Translations under genes and position numbers: made by a program | From: an uncultured Candidatus Melainabacteria bacterium | GTDB lineage: Bacteria > Cyanobacteriota > Vampirovibrionia > Gastranaerophilales > Gastranaerophilaceae | Assembly: GCA_947570135.1 (NCBI GenBank) | Contig: CANOTP010000007.1 | Location: 30,087-94,086 of the forward strand | Direction of reading: 5' to 3' | DNA length: 64,000 nucleotides | Notes under the pieces: generated by a model | Told to the model about the DNA's origin: nothing | Database searches by the model: none | Seen by the model: only the letters and a program-made list of their open reading frames with translations | Shown: in pieces, positions 8,502 through 16,657 of the stretch | How the letters are laid out: every line of letters begins with the position of its first letter | How positions within the stretch are numbered: the first letter of the stretch is position 1

Positions 8502-9446
8502 CTATAAAATTACCGAATCAATAAGCGGTTTAGCTACTTCAAGCGCGCTTTTTACAACATTCGGGTTTGTCCAGAAATCACTTCGCTCAACCCACCTTTT
8601 GACAATTTTTCTGGCATAAGACCCGATAGCGACGCCTGAATATTTAATATTACACATTTTTGCAAGTTCGGTTGTTTTTGAATTTGTTCCGCCTGAAAGT
8701 ATCAAGTATACAGGCAGGTTTGCGTTTTGGACAATTTCTGCTGTTGCAACAGCCTGGAGTGTTGTTTTATAATCGTCTTCTCCGCCGCTCATAGGAAAGC
8801 CGTCTGCCTGGATTATTGTTGTATACGGTTTACGGTCTTTTATCATGGTTTTAATTCGTTTAATGAGTGCTTCATCGCTTAACTTGCCGCGGCTTGTACA
8901 GATGCTTAAAATTCCCTCGTAATTATCATTAATATATTCCCATTTTGAGGTGATTTCTTCTTCATCTAAGCCCATTGCGTGAAATTCTATACAGTCAATT
9001 CCTTTATCAACAATTGAAGGCAGAACTTCTTCAAGGTTTTTTTCCTCAGAAACATAAGAAATAGCTGCGCGTGAGCAGACTTTCCAACATCTGCCGCAGC
9101 CGATGCATTTGATTTTTTTAACCTTAGCGTAATGTATCGCGCCTTGCGGGCAAACAGCTTCGCAAGATCCGCAGTTTGCGCATCTATCGTAGTCTATTAC
9201 GGCTTTATTAACGTGCGGGTCGTTTTTTATCCCGACACTTACAGATAGGTAAGCATCATAAACTTTTGCAATATCAAGTGCGTCACGCGCGGCTTGTATA
9301 ACTTCTTCGTTTGCAGAAAGGTCGAAAAATCTGCATCCTGCTATTGCATATAGATAAACAAGACGTTTAATTTCTTCAACATCTTCGTTACCTGCCCCGC
9401 AAACTAATTTAAAACAATGATTAGTATCTAATAATTTTTTAAGCAT
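8502..9446 (-). CDS. LdpA-like iron-sulfur protein
   Basis: LdpA of Synechococcus is a redox-sensing 2x[4Fe-4S] protein that feeds light and redox state into the circadian clock. This 314-residue protein has a TIM-barrel-like N-terminus (DLSANEEVIQAARDAL), a tandem ferredoxin segment at ~88-130 (CANCGSCEAVCP, CIGCGRCWKVC) and a long C-terminal domain with DGFPMSGGEDDY. The layout and cyanobacterial affinity suggest LdpA, recalled from the family rather than searched. Its start overlaps the upstream stop by 1 bp, so translation is probably coupled. No kai genes are in the window. Confidence 0.6.
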   Translation of the reverse strand: MLKKLLDTNHCFKLVCGAGNEDVEEIKRLVYLYAIAGCRFFDLSANEEVIQAARDALDIAKVYDAYLSVSVGIKNDPHVNKAVIDYDRCANCGSCEAVCPQGAIHYAKVKKIKCIGCGRCWKVCSRAAISYVSEEKNLEEVLPSIVDKGIDCIEFHAMGLDEEEITSKWEYINDNYEGILSICTSRGKLSDEALIKRIKTMIKDRKPYTTIIQADGFPMSGGEDDYKTTLQAVATAEIVQNANLPVYLILSGGTNSKTTELAKMCNIKYSGVAIGSYARKIVKRWVERSDFWTNPNVVKSALEVAKPLIDSVIL

Positions 9447-10603
9447 TATTTCACCATATAGTTATAAATAATTTCAGAAGCCTGTACGATAAAATCTTTA
9501 CCTGCAACGGAATTATGGGGACGATTTGCTAAGATTACTACTATATATTTATTACCGTTTGGCGGAATTACGATACCTGCATCCCCAAGCATTGTACCGA
9601 TATCGCCTGTTTTGTGTAAAAATACGGCACCATTACCGAGTCCTGCATGAATCAATCGGTTGTTGTGAACATGTCCCATATAATTAAAGATTTTTGCTCT
9701 GGATTCTTCTGTCAAAAACTCGCTGTTTTCGTCGATATTATAAAGCATATCAGCCATTTCGCGCGCAGTTGTGTAATTTGTTCCGCCTAAATCAGGCAGC
9801 CAGGTGTTTACACGGGTATTTTTTAATCCCCAGCTTCTCATTGATGAATTTACATCAGTCATTGAACCGACTTTTGCCATAAGCATATTTGTTGCAGAGT
9901 TATCTGATTCGGTTATCATTCGGTTCGCAAGTTCATCAATTGTGTATTGTGCGTTTCCTTTAAACTGTAAACTGCCTGAACCTTCTGTTCTGTAATAATC
10001 GGTTAAAGTCATTTTATCATTTAGTGAAAACTGCCCTGCCTCGATTGATTTAAATACATCAATAAGTACGGGAATTTTTATAATACTTGCTGTTGCGTAT
10101 ATTTTTGAAGCGTTAAGGTCAATGTAATTACCTGTTTCATAATCCCAAACATAAACAGCAGGTTGAATTGTCGGGTAAAGTTCTGCCAGATTCATCAATT
10201 CCTGTTTTAATACAGGCATATTAACGTTTTCTTTTATCGGAAGCATTTTAGCGTGTTTGCCCTCAGTGCTGTAGCTGAACACGCGCTCTCCTAAAATATG
10301 GGAGTTTGCAAGATAATTATTTGTCGGAAATGCGATATCTCTTAAATCTGTTTTGATTTTACTGTAAGGTGTCGGGACAAATAGACCTTTTGAAAGTTTG
10401 TTGAATGAATAAGGCATTGCTCCAAACAGCACAAACATAAGAAGTGAAAATGAAATTAAAGCCTTTATGGGGTTTCTTTTTCTTGCTTTATGTTTTTTTC
10501 TTCTTACAATTTGAGGCTGCTCTTGACGGATATAGCGAATTTCTCCATACGAAGGAGTTCGGGTATACATTCTCTCATCGTATCTGCTTGCTAATTTCGG
10601 CAT
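9446..10603 (-). CDS. Membrane-anchored class A beta-lactamase-like serine hydrolase
   Basis: A basic N-terminal tail (~50 residues) and one membrane segment (SFSLLMFVLFGAMP) precede an extracytoplasmic serine beta-lactamase/PBP fold. The three active-site motifs are visible: SIIK (SxxK), SDN and KTG. The omega-loop Glu166 motif ExxLN is not seen; the region reads LPDLGGTNYTTA. It may therefore be a peptidoglycan hydrolase or PBP-like enzyme, not an antibiotic-resistance enzyme. The ATG at 10603 is chosen because GGGGAGGAAAGG lies before it; an earlier TTG start would overlap that site. Confidence 0.75.
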   Translation of the reverse strand: MPKLASRYDERMYTRTPSYGEIRYIRQEQPQIVRRKKHKARKRNPIKALISFSLLMFVLFGAMPYSFNKLSKGLFVPTPYSKIKTDLRDIAFPTNNYLANSHILGERVFSYSTEGKHAKMLPIKENVNMPVLKQELMNLAELYPTIQPAVYVWDYETGNYIDLNASKIYATASIIKIPVLIDVFKSIEAGQFSLNDKMTLTDYYRTEGSGSLQFKGNAQYTIDELANRMITESDNSATNMLMAKVGSMTDVNSSMRSWGLKNTRVNTWLPDLGGTNYTTAREMADMLYNIDENSEFLTEESRAKIFNYMGHVHNNRLIHAGLGNGAVFLHKTGDIGTMLGDAGIVIPPNGNKYIVVILANRPHNSVAGKDFIVQASEIIYNYMVK

Positions 10604-10793
10604 CCCTAAACCTTTCCTCCCCAAACTTATATACCCATGATACCTGAATATAACTCAATGAGCAAGTTATTTACATATATATTTACATTTATACTTTGTA
10701 AACAAATGTAACAAAAAAGCCCTTTGTTGAAATCGGGCATTTCCAAAAAACTTTATATAGAAGAGAGAACTTTAAAAATAAGGAGATGAGATT

Positions 10794-11141
10794 ATGGCAT
10801 TTTTAGCATTAGCAGCTCAAAGGAGCGTACTAAATCTACAAAAAAACTTTTTACAACTTCAGTATTTATCAATTTCAAACCAAAACCAGGCAGCGTTAGC
10901 GCAAATGTCTTCAATTGAAAAATACTATTCCGGTATGAAAGACAAAAACGGTCAAACACCTGATTATACTGAAGATGCGGATTACATTTATTATGAAGAA
11001 TTAAGCAATCAGTTAGAAACAGAAAAAGATTCAATTGATTCACAAATGACTGCAATTGATAATGAATTATCAAGTTTGAAAACACTTGTAAACAACAGTA
11101 TCAAGTCAAGCTGTACATTAAACCTTGCAAGTGGCGGTTAA
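10794..11141 (+). CDS. Small coiled-coil protein (MAFLALAAQR family)
   Basis: 115 residues: a short Ala/Leu-rich N-terminus (MAFLALAAQRSVLNLQ), a spacer, and a C-terminal coiled coil (EKDSIDSQMTAIDNELSSLKTLV) that ends in a Cys/Gly tail. The head and tail resemble, in reduced form, the ends of the 609-residue protein at 19666 (MGLAASQARLL... and LDLKMKNLDTEISSL...). AAGGAGATGAG precedes the ATG. It has no signal peptide. The role is unknown; such ends recall proteins that polymerise or dock on a secretion or cell-surface apparatus, but that is a guess. Confidence 0.65.
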   Translation: MAFLALAAQRSVLNLQKNFLQLQYLSISNQNQAALAQMSSIEKYYSGMKDKNGQTPDYTEDADYIYYEELSNQLETEKDSIDSQMTAIDNELSSLKTLVNNSIKSSCTLNLASGG

Positions 11142-11151
11142 TAGCTGACGT

Positions 11152-11988
11152 TTATGAAAATTTTTCAAAAAGTTCCACGGTGTTGAGCATCAATGACGTA
11201 ATAGTCATTGGTCCTACACCTCCCGGAACAGGTGACAGGTATGATGCAATTTGGGATACACTTTCAAAATCTACATCTCCACGGGTTTTCCCGTTCTCAT
11301 CTTTAAAAATCCCGACATCTACCACTACACAACCGGATTTTAACATTTTCCCTTCTATAATATTTTTCCCTACTGCTGAAATAAGAATATCAGCAGTTTT
11401 TGTTATTTCTGTAAGGTTTTTGGTTTTGCTGTGACAAACCGTTACGGTTGCGTTTCTGTCCAGAAGCATTTGGGATAATGGTCTTCCTACAATGTTTGAG
11501 CGTCCGACAATTACCGCGTGTTGTCCTTCAAGTTCAATACCGTATTCATCAAGCAATAGTAAAATTCCTTTCGGGGTGCAAGGATAAACCGTCGGAGTTT
11601 CGCCTGAGAACAATTTACCGAAATTGTACGGCGTGAACCCGTCTACATCTTTTCTCGGGCAAATTGCATTCATTATGTTTTCTTTTGAAATATGTTCAGG
11701 CAAAGGCAATTGAACAAGGATTGCCGTTACTGATTTGTCGTTATTAAGTTCGTCAATTTTTTTCAGTAACTCTTCTTCTGTTACGTCTGACGGGTAATTT
11801 ATAACTTGAGAATTAATCCCCAGGTTTTCTGCTGTTTTTTTCTTGTTGTTTACATAAATCTTACTTGCAGGGTTCTCTCCGACTAAAATCACGACAAGTG
11901 TAGGCTTGATTTGGAATTTTTCAAGCTTTTGTTTTAAATCATTTGAGATTTTTTCTTTTAAATTTTTTCCGTCAAGTATTGTAACCAT
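11152..11988 (-). CDS. folD: Bifunctional methylene-THF dehydrogenase/cyclohydrolase
   Basis: FolD converts 5,10-methylene-THF to 10-formyl-THF, supplying one-carbon units for purines and fMet. Signatures are present: VGENPASKIYVNNK with the catalytic Lys, CPRKDVDGFTPYN, the NADP-binding VIVGRSNIVGRPL, and SPVPGGVGPMT near the C-terminus. Length is 278 residues, as usual. It converges on the small coiled-coil gene with a 10-bp gap. Confidence 0.96.
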   Translation of the reverse strand: MVTILDGKNLKEKISNDLKQKLEKFQIKPTLVVILVGENPASKIYVNNKKKTAENLGINSQVINYPSDVTEEELLKKIDELNNDKSVTAILVQLPLPEHISKENIMNAICPRKDVDGFTPYNFGKLFSGETPTVYPCTPKGILLLLDEYGIELEGQHAVIVGRSNIVGRPLSQMLLDRNATVTVCHSKTKNLTEITKTADILISAVGKNIIEGKMLKSGCVVVDVGIFKDENGKTRGDVDFESVSQIASYLSPVPGGVGPMTITSLMLNTVELFEKFS

Positions 11989-12016
11989 ATTACCTCTTTT
12001 TATAATAAAATTTTAA

Positions 12017-12041
12017 GATTCTGAATCAAGTTCAGAATGAC
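12017..12041. repeat. Dispersed palindromic repeat, copy 2
   Basis: Inverse orientation of the repeat at 176: GATTCTGAA-tcaag-TTCAGAATGAC. It sits in the short gap between folD and the CooC-like gene. Confidence 0.7.
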
Positions 12042-12047
12042 AAAATT

Positions 12048-12800
12048 TTATTGTTTTATTTGCGGAAGATTTAATCTGAAGTAAAATTCTTTTATTGCCT
12101 CTTGAACCGCTTTTGATTCTCTTGATATAGCATTTTGTTCTAAATTTTTGTCATAAGGGATTACCCCCAGAACATCTAAGTCGTATTTTCTTAAAAGTTC
12201 ATAAACCGAAGACAGGTCGCTATCATCAGCTTTGTTTATTACAACGCCCAATTGGTTTCCTGCAGAGTATTTTGAGCTGAATTCTTCAATACGTTTTGCA
12301 AGGTGTGCGGATTCTTCACTCGGATTTGCAACGATTATTGTTGAGTCAATTTCGGTATCAACAAGCTGATTCAGGTATTTTAAATCAAATTCGCAGTCAA
12401 AAATTACTATATCATAAGTGTTTATAAGCTTGTTTACAGCATCATTGATAAGCTTTGTTACAGGACATCTGCAATCCTTTGAGCCGACAAGCCAAGAAAC
12501 AATTATATCAACGTTATCGTCTATTGCAACAAGTATTTCTTCCATTGCCCATTCGATAAATTCCTGTTTGGTCATATCATTGGGAATTCCTGTTTTATAC
12601 TCGTGTTTACCGCTTCTGATACCGTAAATCGTGTTTCTGATATCGAGCCCGAAAGTGTGCCCTAACTCGCTTGACAGGTCGTTATCAAAAAGCAGTATTG
12701 ATTTTTCGGGGAACATTTCCTGCAAAATCTGCATAAATGCTTTTACTATAGTTGTTTTTCCGCTTCCGCCTTTGCCCGTAATCGCGAGTTTGACTGTCAA
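12048..12800 (-). CDS. CooC/MinD-family P-loop ATPase
   Basis: The 250-residue protein has the deviant Walker A GKGGSGKTT at residues 9-17, a CRCPV motif near 136, a Walker B-like VIFDCEFDLKYLNQ and a late NKADDSD. CooC inserts nickel into CO dehydrogenase and related proteins mature other metalloenzymes; a CxC pair is typical of that branch. A CODH target is not in the window, so the client is unknown; a metalloenzyme role is inferred. The normal aspartates of ParA/MinD partitioning and the absence of neighbouring DNA-binding partners argue against a partition function. Confidence 0.75.
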   Translation of the reverse strand: MTVKLAITGKGGSGKTTIVKAFMQILQEMFPEKSILLFDNDLSSELGHTFGLDIRNTIYGIRSGKHEYKTGIPNDMTKQEFIEWAMEEILVAIDDNVDIIVSWLVGSKDCRCPVTKLINDAVNKLINTYDIVIFDCEFDLKYLNQLVDTEIDSTIIVANPSEESAHLAKRIEEFSSKYSAGNQLGVVINKADDSDLSSVYELLRKYDLDVLGVIPYDKNLEQNAISRESKAVQEAIKEFYFRLNLPQIKQ

Positions 12801-12883
12801 ATCCTTATCCTTTCTTGCTTGTGTCTATATTAAGTTTCTCATCAATACTTGTTTTAGTCAAATTTTTTACAAAATTTCCGCAT

Positions 12884-12922
12884 AAAAAAAGAAGGCATTA
12901 TTATTGTGCCTTCTTTTTTTTT
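12884..12922. terminator. Bidirectional terminator
   Basis: AAAAAAAGAAGGCA pairs with TGCCTTCTTTTTTT around a short loop. A and T tracts flank it on both sides, so it can end rplI on the minus strand or read-through on the plus strand. Confidence 0.8.
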
Positions 12923-12934
12923 AATTTTATAAAA

Positions 12935-13429
12935 CTATTCAGCAGTTTCTTCAGTTTCTTCGATTGATTCTTTAACAACTTCTGATGCTGAAACTGAGAT
13001 AGGTAACTCACATTTAACTTTTGAAGTTAATTTGATTAACATTGTGTATTCACCAACTTTGTTGATAGGAGCGTTAAGTGAAACAGTTTTTCTGTCAACT
13101 TCAATACCTGCTTGAGCTTGTAATTCTTCAGTTAATTTTTTAGTTGTAATTGTACCGAATAATTTGCCTGATTCACCGGCTTTAGCTGATAAAGACAATG
13201 TACCGAAGTTTTTGATAGCTTCTGCTTTTTCTAAAGCTTCGTTGTGTAATTTTTCTTGTTTAGCTTTAATTCTTGCAATATTTTTTTCTCTGTTTTCTAA
13301 AGCACCTGCTGTAGCAACTTCAGCAGCACCTTGAGGAAGTAGAAAGTTTCTTGCGTAACCGTCTTTAACGTTAACGATATCGCCTACTTCGCCTAAATTT
13401 TGAACTTCTTTTTTTAATATAACTTGCAT
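12935..13429 (-). CDS. rplI: 50S ribosomal protein L9
   Basis: L9 bridges the L1-stalk base of the large subunit and helps hold the reading frame. The N-terminal domain MQVILKKEVQNLGEVGDIV with GYARNFLLP is diagnostic, followed by the long central helix and a C-terminal domain with GKLFGTITT. At 164 residues it is ~15 longer than usual, the extra part being an acidic tail (EESIEETEETAE-like). GAAAAGGAGAATTG leads the ATG. Confidence 0.96.
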   Translation of the reverse strand: MQVILKKEVQNLGEVGDIVNVKDGYARNFLLPQGAAEVATAGALENREKNIARIKAKQEKLHNEALEKAEAIKNFGTLSLSAKAGESGKLFGTITTKKLTEELQAQAGIEVDRKTVSLNAPINKVGEYTMLIKLTSKVKCELPISVSASEVVKESIEETEETAE

Positions 13430-13529
13430 TTTACAATTCTCCTTTTGTATTTATATTTCTGCATGTAGCCCTAACATACAACAAAAATAAGATTTTGTCG
13501 ATAGTTTTTAAATTAATGTTACGTAAATA

Positions 13530-13556
13530 AAAAAAGGGCGACTTGAAAAGCCGCCA
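13530..13556 (-). terminator. Rho-independent terminator after sepF
   Basis: On the minus strand GGCG and AAG segments pair with CTT and CGCC, and the stem is followed by TTTTTTTATT. It closes the yggS-sepF operon. The rest of the 180-bp gap to rplI shows nothing else. Confidence 0.7.
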
Positions 13557-13609
13557 ATATTTATCCAAACTATCTATCCTAAACTATCTCTCTTCTCATA
13601 CCCTAAATT

Positions 13610-14131
13610 CTATTGTAGAGATGTTCTCCACAAAGAATCATTAAATTTGCTTTGTTGAGGAATTGAATCTGCTGATAATGTTACATTGCTTGGAGCAAAT
13701 ACAAATACCAAATCCCCGACTTTTTTAGGGTTTCCGTTTAATGCTTGTGATGCACCGCAAACAAAGTCAATTGTTCTTTGTGATTGATCTTTGTCTAAAA
13801 GGTGAAGGTTAAGCATAACAATTTTTCTGTCTTTTAAGTGTTGAACGATTGTGGCAGCATCGTCAAATGAACGCGGTTCAACAACTACAACTTCATTTCC
13901 GCCTCTGTTAATGCTCGGATGACTTACTACTTTTGATTCGTTTGATTTTTCCATTGATTGGAAAGGTGTATAAGCAGGTTCTGCTACTCTTACCGCATTA
14001 CCGTCTTCTACGTATTCGTAATCATCATCATATTCATCAGAGTCGTTCATATCTACAAAAGGATTTTCTCCGCGAAATCCGTCCATTACGAAATCTACAA
14101 CTTTTCTGAAACTATCTGTTATTGCTGCCAC
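13610..14131 (-). CDS. sepF: Cell division protein SepF
   Basis: SepF tethers FtsZ to the membrane and aligns its filaments in Gram-positives and cyanobacteria. The N-terminal helix (about 1-22) is the expected membrane anchor. An acidic linker (DSDEYDDDYEYVED) and the globular domain follow (VVVVEPRSFDDAATIVQHL, RKIVMLNLHLLD, RTIDFVCGASQALNG, FVFAPSNV). It directly follows the yggS-like gene, the arrangement known from Bacillus (ylmE-ylmF) and cyanobacteria. Confidence 0.94.
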   Translation of the reverse strand: MAAITDSFRKVVDFVMDGFRGENPFVDMNDSDEYDDDYEYVEDGNAVRVAEPAYTPFQSMEKSNESKVVSHPSINRGGNEVVVVEPRSFDDAATIVQHLKDRKIVMLNLHLLDKDQSQRTIDFVCGASQALNGNPKKVGDLVFVFAPSNVTLSADSIPQQSKFNDSLWRTSLQ

Positions 14132-14146
14132 CGATTTTTCCTCCGT

Positions 14147-14815
14147 TTATCGTTTAAATAATTTTCTACCTACCCTTAACATTGTCGAACCTTCTTGAGC
14201 TGCGATTTGGTAATCCTGACTCATTCCCATTGATATATCTTTTAGTTTGCAGTCAAATTCTTTTTCTAACTCATCTCTTAAGAGAACTATGTCTGAAAAT
14301 AATTTTCTAATCTCATCTTCTTCAATACCGAGAGGTGCCATATTCATAACTCCTGCAATGCGGATTCCTTCAAGTGATTTTATTTGTTCAAAGTTTTCGA
14401 AGATTTCTTTTCTTGAAAATCCGAATTTTTGTTCTTCGTTTGCATTGTTTACCTGAACAAGGATTTTCTGAGTTTTACCGATATCAAGCGCGTTTTGAGA
14501 AATACATTGTGCAAGTTTTAGTGAATCTACCGAGTGAATGTAATCAAAAAATTTGACTGTCTGCTTAACTTTGTTGGTTTGCAGGTGTCCGATAAAGTGG
14601 AATGTCGAATTTTTTCTTACTTCATCAGGCAGATTAGTAATTTTTGCACAGGCTTCTACCGTTCTTGATTCTCCAAAGTCACGCAGACCTGCGTTGTAAG
14701 CTTCAATCATTGCGTCTTTGTCGAAATACTTTGTCACTGCAATTATTCTGGGTTTACAAGGTGCGATTTCTTCCTGTATTTGTAAAAGATTTTCCCTAAC
14801 TGTGTTGTGCATCAT
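14147..14815 (-). CDS. yggS: YggS/PLPBP family PLP-homeostasis protein
   Basis: These proteins bind pyridoxal phosphate on a Lys and help balance PLP and amino-acid pools without known catalysis. The signature segments are KPRIIAVTKY (PLP Lys), FGESRTVEA, HFIGHLQTNKVK, HSVDS and SMGMSQDY followed by GSTMLRVG. Length is 222 residues, as expected. It is the promoter-proximal gene of the pair with sepF, 15 bp apart. Confidence 0.93.
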   Translation of the reverse strand: MMHNTVRENLLQIQEEIAPCKPRIIAVTKYFDKDAMIEAYNAGLRDFGESRTVEACAKITNLPDEVRKNSTFHFIGHLQTNKVKQTVKFFDYIHSVDSLKLAQCISQNALDIGKTQKILVQVNNANEEQKFGFSRKEIFENFEQIKSLEGIRIAGVMNMAPLGIEEDEIRKLFSDIVLLRDELEKEFDCKLKDISMGMSQDYQIAAQEGSTMLRVGRKLFKR

Positions 14816-15008
14816 TCACCTCTACAAGAAACTGCCCGAAACTTGAGCATAATTTAATTGTACTCTAAGTTTTTACCTTGTCCAAAATATTTATTTACTT
14901 TGTTTTTTCGCGTGTTTAAAAGGGGCTGAAACCATGTCAGTGACATGATTTGAGGTATATCTGCATTTTAGCTGTAATGCTTAATATTACTTAACAAATG
15001 TTATGTGG

Positions 15009-15047
15009 AGCATGCCTTAAACTCTTATTTTTATTGAAAGGCATGCT
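15009..15047 (+). terminator. Strong hairpin in the yggS-zupT gap
   Basis: AGCATGCCTT and AAGGCATGCT form a perfect 10-bp stem with a 19-nt loop, followed by TTTTATC. It lies ~105 bp before zupT. Nearby are a perfect palindrome, CATGTCAGTGACATG (14933-14947), and another inverted pair, CCTGCATC/GATGTAGG (about 15058-15080). It may end an upstream transcript or form part of a structured zupT leader. I see no coding sequence in 14816-15153. Confidence 0.5.
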
Positions 15048-15153
15048 TTTTATCACGCCTGCATCAATATTTGGATGTAGGAGGGTTATTTTACAAAAAG
15101 TTACGAAAACTTTTTCTTTGTGATAGTATGAACTCAAAGGACTTAAAAAAATA

Positions 15154-15960
15154 ATGAATTTACACAATAATTTTGCATTAGCATTTTGCCTCACATTATT
15201 AGCGGGTTTGACAACCGCAATTGGCGGTGCTGTAGCGTTTGTAACCAAGAAAAATAATTTAAAAGCTTTATCTGTCGGATTGGGTTTTTCGGCAGGTGTT
15301 ATGATTTTTATTTCGCTTGTTGATATTATTCCGAGTTCGGAAGGGCTTTTAAAGGTTAATTTCCCTGATATATATAAATACCTTGTTTTTGGCGGGTTCA
15401 TTTTGGGGATTGTAGTTTCGGTTTTAATTGACTATTTTTTACCCGATCACGTTGATACGGAGGAGCTTTTGCACCCTGATGATCCGCAGACGGCTTCTCA
15501 TAACCATTACAAACTGAAACGCGCAGGGTTTATGACAGCGATTGCTATATGTATACACAATTTTCCTGAAGGTATGGCAACATTTTTAACAACAACTCAG
15601 GATGTGACTTTAGGTTTATCGGTTGCGTTTGCGATTGCGATTCACAATATTCCTGAAGGTATTGCGGTTGCGCTGCCGATTTATCATGTTACGGGTAAAA
15701 AACGCTATGCAATGCTTTATGCGGCACTGTCAGGCATAACAGAACCTATCGGGGCACTTGTTGGAATGCTTATTTTCGGATTCTTTGTTCCGCAGGTGTT
15801 GGTCGGATGTTTAATGGCTGCTGTTGCGGGGATCATGACATATATTTCGTTTGATACCTTGTTACCGCTTGCAAAAGAATACGGTAACTGGCACTTGTCA
15901 ATTATCGGAATTATGTCAGGTATTTTGTTTATCTGGCTAAGCTTAATTTTGCTCGGTTAG
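15154..15960 (+). CDS. zupT: ZIP-family zinc transporter ZupT
   Basis: ZupT imports zinc and other divalent metals across the inner membrane. The 268-residue protein has eight predicted membrane segments, a short His-containing loop (SHNHYK) and the two metal-site helices HNFPEGMATF and HNIPEGIAVALP. This is the bacterial ZupT branch of ZIP transporters. AAAGGAC before the ATG supports the start. It is monocistronic and converges on plsY with no gap. Confidence 0.93.
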   Translation: MNLHNNFALAFCLTLLAGLTTAIGGAVAFVTKKNNLKALSVGLGFSAGVMIFISLVDIIPSSEGLLKVNFPDIYKYLVFGGFILGIVVSVLIDYFLPDHVDTEELLHPDDPQTASHNHYKLKRAGFMTAIAICIHNFPEGMATFLTTTQDVTLGLSVAFAIAIHNIPEGIAVALPIYHVTGKKRYAMLYAALSGITEPIGALVGMLIFGFFVPQVLVGCLMAAVAGIMTYISFDTLLPLAKEYGNWHLSIIGIMSGILFIWLSLILLG

Positions 15961-16578
15961 TTAGTCGCGAACTTTGTTTTCGACACCTTCTTTTAAGCGT
16001 TTAATGTTTTCTCTGTGAAGCCAGATAACATAAATTGCTGCGATAAGTGCGTAAACAATGTAAGCTACAGGAGCGTTTAAAAGCCACATAATAATCGGTG
16101 AAAGCCCTAAAGCAACGATTGAACCCAGTGAAACATATTTGCTGACCCAGGTTACAACACCCCAAACTGCCGCAATAATCAAACCTGCCTGCCAGTTTAG
16201 TGCCATAAGTGTTCCGACACCTGAAGCTACAGATTTGCCGCCTGTGAAGTTTAAAAATACCGACTTGCTGTGTCCTAAGATTACACAAATTGCCGCAAGA
16301 ACGGGAAGTACGCCGTAATCTTGCAGTGCTGTTGCAAAATATGCACTTAATGCAACAGGTAAAGCTCCTTTTAATGCATCAAGTAACATTACGGTAAAGA
16401 ACCATTTTTTGCCCATTACGCGTTTAACGTTTGTTGCACCTGTTGAGCCTGAACCGACTTGTCTTATATCTTGTCCTGTGAAGAGTTTTACAATAATATA
16501 CCCTGTCGGGATTGAGCCTATCAAATATGATGCTGCTGTTACAAGTGCGATTTGTCTTAGTATTTCTACGTAATCCAT
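15961..16578 (-). CDS. plsY: Acyl-phosphate glycerol-3-phosphate acyltransferase PlsY
   Basis: PlsY makes lysophosphatidic acid from acyl-phosphate and glycerol-3-phosphate at the membrane, the first step of phospholipid synthesis. It has the three conserved PlsY motifs: LIGSIPTGYI, VGSGSTGATNVKRVMG and GHSKSVFLNFTGGKSVASGVG. Five membrane segments fit in 205 residues. Confidence 0.96.
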   Translation of the reverse strand: MDYVEILRQIALVTAASYLIGSIPTGYIIVKLFTGQDIRQVGSGSTGATNVKRVMGKKWFFTVMLLDALKGALPVALSAYFATALQDYGVLPVLAAICVILGHSKSVFLNFTGGKSVASGVGTLMALNWQAGLIIAAVWGVVTWVSKYVSLGSIVALGLSPIIMWLLNAPVAYIVYALIAAIYVIWLHRENIKRLKEGVENKVRD

Positions 16579-16657
16579 GTTATTATATCCTTTTATTTAT
16601 AATATTTTTTGCTTTGTCAAAAAATTATATCATAGTAAATTTTATTTGTGCAAATTT

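Noticed and set aside
14991..15401. A 136-codon minus-strand frame opposite zupT
   Set aside because: It is a shadow of zupT and its leader, without a ribosome site or recognisable sequence.
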